Shown: one piece after another, positions 61,639 to 64,000 of the stretch | How positions within the stretch are numbered: position 1 is the first letter of the stretch | How the letters are laid out: each line of letters begins with the position of its first letter | NCBI GenBank assembly: GCA_964460785.1 | Contig: CAYWQB010000005.1 | Span: 62,001-126,000, forward strand | Origin: CAYWQB01 sp964460785 | Lineage (GTDB): Bacteria > Chlamydiota > Chlamydiia > Chlamydiales > CAYWQB01 | Reading direction: 5' to 3' | DNA: 64,000 nt | Translations under genes and position numbers: made by a program | Notes under the pieces: model-generated | What the model was told of the DNA's origin: nothing | What the model saw: only the letters and a program-made list of their open reading frames with translations | Database searches by the model: none

Positions 61639-63450
61639 ATGAGCGAGTACAAGCGCGAGAATATTCGAAATTTTTCCATTATCGCCCATATTGACCATGG
61701 CAAATCAACATTAGCAGACCGTCTGTTAGAGGCCACGGAGACTGTTTCTCAAAGAGAGATGCAAGCACAGCTTTTGGATGATATGGAGCTTGAGCGAGAG
61801 CGTGGGATTACGATCAAAGCTCATCCTGTAACGATGTACTACAAAGCAAAAGATGGTGTCGTGTATCAAATGAATTTCATTGATACTCCAGGCCACGTTG
61901 ACTTCGCTTATGAAGTCTCACGCTCTCTTGCAGCTTGTGAAGGAGGCCTTCTTGTCGTCGATGCTTCTCAAGGTGTGCAAGCGCAAACATTAGCAAATGT
62001 ATTGCTTGCCGTGGAAAGAGATCTTGAGATTTTCCCTGTTTTGAATAAAGTAGACCTGCCTCAGGCAGATGTTGAAGAAACAAAAAAACAAATTGAAGAG
62101 GTCGTGGGCATCGATGCTTCTGAATCTGTTGCTTGCTCAGCAAAGACAGGGGCTGGTATTGCAGAAGTTTTAGAGAAGATTGTTAAACTCATTCCACCTC
62201 CCAAGGAACCCGCTTCAGAAAAGCTTAGTGCCCTTGTTTTTGACTCGACTTATGATACCTACAGAGGGGTGCTGGTTTATATTCGTGTGCTCAGTGGAGA
62301 AATTCGCAAGGGGCTAAAAATTTTACTTATGGCAACCAACCGCACGTTTGAGGTGTTAGAAGTCGGTGTTTTTGCTCCTTCTATGCAGCCTAAAGATAGC
62401 CTAAAACCTGGAGAGGTTGGCTATATCGTTGCCAATATCAAAGAGACAAAAGATGTAAAAATCGGTGATACGATCACAGAACAAAAGCATCCTATTGAAA
62501 AGCCCTTGCCAGGGTTTAAAGAGGTTGTACCTGTCGTTTTTGCTGGGATTTACCCTGTAGATACCTCTGATTTTGAAGCGTTGCGTGAAGCTTTAGAAAA
62601 GCTCCGCTTGAATGACTCTGCCCTGTATGTTGAACAGGAGAGTTCTCAAGCTCTGGGGTTTGGTTTCCGCTGTGGGTTTTTAGGGCTTTTGCACCTGGAA
62701 ATCATCTTTGAAAGGATCCGGCGTGAATTTGATATTGAAGTGATTACAACGTCACCAAGTGTTGTTTACCATATTACTCTGCAGGGAGGTAAGCGCATCG
62801 AGGTCGATAACCCCGCGCATTATCCAGACCCTGCAACAATCCAATCCGTGGAAGAACCTTGGGTTGAGGCGCATATCATGATACCAGCCGACTATATGGG
62901 TAGTGTCATGAACCTAGCCAATGACAAAAGAGGGGTTTGTCGCAAAACCGATACCCTATCTCAAAATCAAGTTATGATGACGTTTGAGCTGCCGCTGAAC
63001 GAAATCATTACAGATTTTCATGATCGCTTAAAGTCTGTGACGAAAGGATATGGTTCCTTTGACTATGAATTTTTAGAGTACAGACAAAGCGATATTATTA
63101 AGCTTGAAGTGCGTGTAAATGAAGAAGCCGTCGATGCTTTTTCTTGCTTCGCACATAGAAGCAATGCTGAGCCCAAAGGCAGACAAATTTGTGAACGCCT
63201 TAAGGACTTGATTCCCAAACAGCTTTTTAAAATCCCTATTCAGGCTGCCATTGGCGGAAAAATTGTAGCACGTGAGACAATCTCTGCACTGTCAAAAAAT
63301 GTGACAGCAAAGTGTTACGGGGGAGATATTTCCCGTAAGCGCAAGCTTTGGGAAAAGCAGAAGAAGGGGAAAAAGCGTATGAAAGAGATCGGCAAAGTCT
63401 CTATCCCTCACTATGTCTTTATGGAAGTGTTGAAAGCTAAGGATCGGTAA
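61639..63450 (+). CDS. lepA: Elongation factor 4 (LepA)
   Basis: Ribosomal translational GTPase of 603 residues. G1 AHIDHGKSTLADRLLE, G2/G3 region RGITIKAHPV and DTPGHVDF, and G4 NKVDLPQAD are present. The LepA-specific C-terminal domain (ETISALSKNVTAKCYGGDISRKRKLWEKQKKGKKRMK) distinguishes it from EF-G. It sits next to the ADP/ATP translocase gene, as in Chlamydia, but is convergent with it here. Confidence 0.98.
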   Translation: MSEYKRENIRNFSIIAHIDHGKSTLADRLLEATETVSQREMQAQLLDDMELERERGITIKAHPVTMYYKAKDGVVYQMNFIDTPGHVDFAYEVSRSLAACEGGLLVVDASQGVQAQTLANVLLAVERDLEIFPVLNKVDLPQADVEETKKQIEEVVGIDASESVACSAKTGAGIAEVLEKIVKLIPPPKEPASEKLSALVFDSTYDTYRGVLVYIRVLSGEIRKGLKILLMATNRTFEVLEVGVFAPSMQPKDSLKPGEVGYIVANIKETKDVKIGDTITEQKHPIEKPLPGFKEVVPVVFAGIYPVDTSDFEALREALEKLRLNDSALYVEQESSQALGFGFRCGFLGLLHLEIIFERIRREFDIEVITTSPSVVYHITLQGGKRIEVDNPAHYPDPATIQSVEEPWVEAHIMIPADYMGSVMNLANDKRGVCRKTDTLSQNQVMMTFELPLNEIITDFHDRLKSVTKGYGSFDYEFLEYRQSDIIKLEVRVNEEAVDAFSCFAHRSNAEPKGRQICERLKDLIPKQLFKIPIQAAIGGKIVARETISALSKNVTAKCYGGDISRKRKLWEKQKKGKKRMKEIGKVSIPHYVFMEVLKAKDR

Positions 63451-63539
63451 GGTCTTAAGGCTTTTCTTCTCTCTTACTTTTTAGGAATAGATGTACTGTA
63501 TTTCCTGCTGCCTTTTTTTGGAAAAATCAGAGCAATAAA

Positions 63540-63572
63540 AAACCCTACTTAGAAAACTTCTAAGTAGGGTTT
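63540..63572. terminator. Terminator between lepA and the translocase gene
   Basis: A 14-bp stem (AAACCCTACTTAGA and its complement), loop of five. On the minus strand the stem runs into TTTTTT, so it chiefly serves the translocase gene; it can also stop lepA transcription. Confidence 0.85.
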
Positions 63573-63598
63573 GAAAAGAAGTGCTTTGGAACTAAAGC

Positions 63599-64000
63599 TT
63601 AGCTTGCAGTTTTAGTTGCAGCAGCTTCTTTTTCTTCACGATCACGGCGCTCTTGTAGATCAGCGAACTGCTTGCTCAATGAGCGAACAGCGACAACCCA
63701 TGCAGCAATGATTCCGAACAAGATGACTGCAATGTAAGGAGTCATGCTTGTAATAGGTAGAACCATTAGAAGGATTGCCTGAATCAAGCTTCCGCCAGAT
63801 TTTCCAAGTCGAGCACCAACAACGTCAATCGCTGCTTTACCACGGAAACGAGAGTTCTCATCCAAAGGAATGTAGGACATCTCTTTCGTTGGGTCAAACA
63901 GAGAGTACTTCGTTGCTTTACTTGCAATGTTCTGTGCAGCACCAAAAATGACAGAAAGCATAAGTGGTGTTGTGCTGAAAATAACAGAGACTGCAGCAAG
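63599..64000 (-). CDS. ADP/ATP translocase (NTT/Npt1 type), C-terminal part, cut by window end
   Basis: The frame stays open to the last base, so the ATG at 63961 is internal and the gene continues beyond the window. The visible part, FGAAQNIASKATKYSLFDPTKEMSYIPL followed by RFRGKAAIDVVGARLGKSGGSLIQ, is highly characteristic of nucleotide transporters of Chlamydiales, Rickettsiales and plastids, which swap host ATP for bacterial ADP. Two further membrane helices and a charged C-terminal tail (DLQERRDREEKEAAA) follow. Next to lepA it matches npt1 of Chlamydia. This is strong evidence of an obligate intracellular life. Confidence 0.93.
   Translation of the reverse strand, partial: LAAVSVIFSTTPLMLSVIFGAAQNIASKATKYSLFDPTKEMSYIPLDENSRFRGKAAIDVVGARLGKSGGSLIQAILLMVLPITSMTPYIAVILFGIIAAWVVAVRSLSKQFADLQERRDREEKEAAATKTAS

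Noticed and set aside
1..64000. Insertion sequences, prophage or integrase
   Set aside because: No transposase, integrase or phage structural motif was seen in any frame, nor flanking terminal inverted repeats.

Overview
The window looks like chromosome from a member of the Chlamydiota outside the genus Chlamydia (an environmental lineage such as Waddliaceae, Simkaniaceae or Parachlamydiaceae; I cannot resolve which). Three things point there: the end of a chlamydial-type ADP/ATP translocase next to lepA and gnd; a bactofilin beside dnaA; and a gene order that, as I recall it, follows one long block of C. trachomatis (hemC-radA-rnc-sodA-accD-dut-ptsN-ptsN2 ... clpC-lplA ... gcvH ... nqrE-D-C-B ... 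bactofilin-dnaA ... rsmH-ftsL-pbp3-murE-amiA), interrupted by genes absent from that species. No transposase, phage gene or CRISPR array was seen.

Layout. 1-2.9 kb: partial flavoprotein and a tandem pair of MscS-type channel genes. 3.0-3.8 kb: a small outer-membrane beta-barrel protein. 3.9-10.0 kb: an accessory minus-strand cluster of five unrecognised genes (two paralogues with a J-domain HPD motif, a small protein with a bilobed hydrophobic segment like chlamydial inclusion-membrane proteins, a long coiled coil, and a protein with a Pro/Thr/Ser linker). 10.1-18.3 kb: conserved block of rnc, radA, hemC, hemD, a secreted unknown, sodA, accD, dut and two PTS-EIIA genes. 18.3-25 kb: clpC, lplA, an AlbA_2 regulator whose ribosome-binding site lies in an 11-bp tandem repeat, a TRIC-type channel and an M20 hydrolase. 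25.1-32.0 kb: a PpiD-like envelope protein leading into the glycine cleavage operon gcvT-H-PA-PB plus a flavin reductase. 32.1-36.6 kb: a very acidic secreted protein and nqrB-C-D-E of the Na+-pumping NADH dehydrogenase. 36.7-44.7 kb: one giant exported protein (about 2630 residues) with a FecR domain and degenerate helix-strand repeats. 44.8-49.4 kb: a comF relative, bactofilin, dnaA with a DnaA-box-rich leader, and a TPR protein with a decayed metallo-hydrolase-like half. 49.5-58.2 kb: an aminotransferase, a TPR chaperone-like gene with its partner, and a cell-wall/division run nagZ-rsmH-ftsL-pbp3-murE-amiA. 58.3-64 kb: tRNA-Arg(CCU), gnd, an acetyltransferase, an unknown gene with a near-consensus promoter, lepA and a partial ADP/ATP translocase.

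How it fits together. lplA probably lipoylates GcvH. rsmH to amiA, nagZ and the bactofilin serve septal peptidoglycan and cell shape. Nqr provides a sodium gradient, while the translocase indicates ATP uptake from a host. The accessory genes (3.9-10 kb, the giant gene, 60.5 kb) are the parts most likely to face the host; that is inference from absence of recognisable families, lineage restriction, hydrophobicity patterns and strong dedicated promoters.
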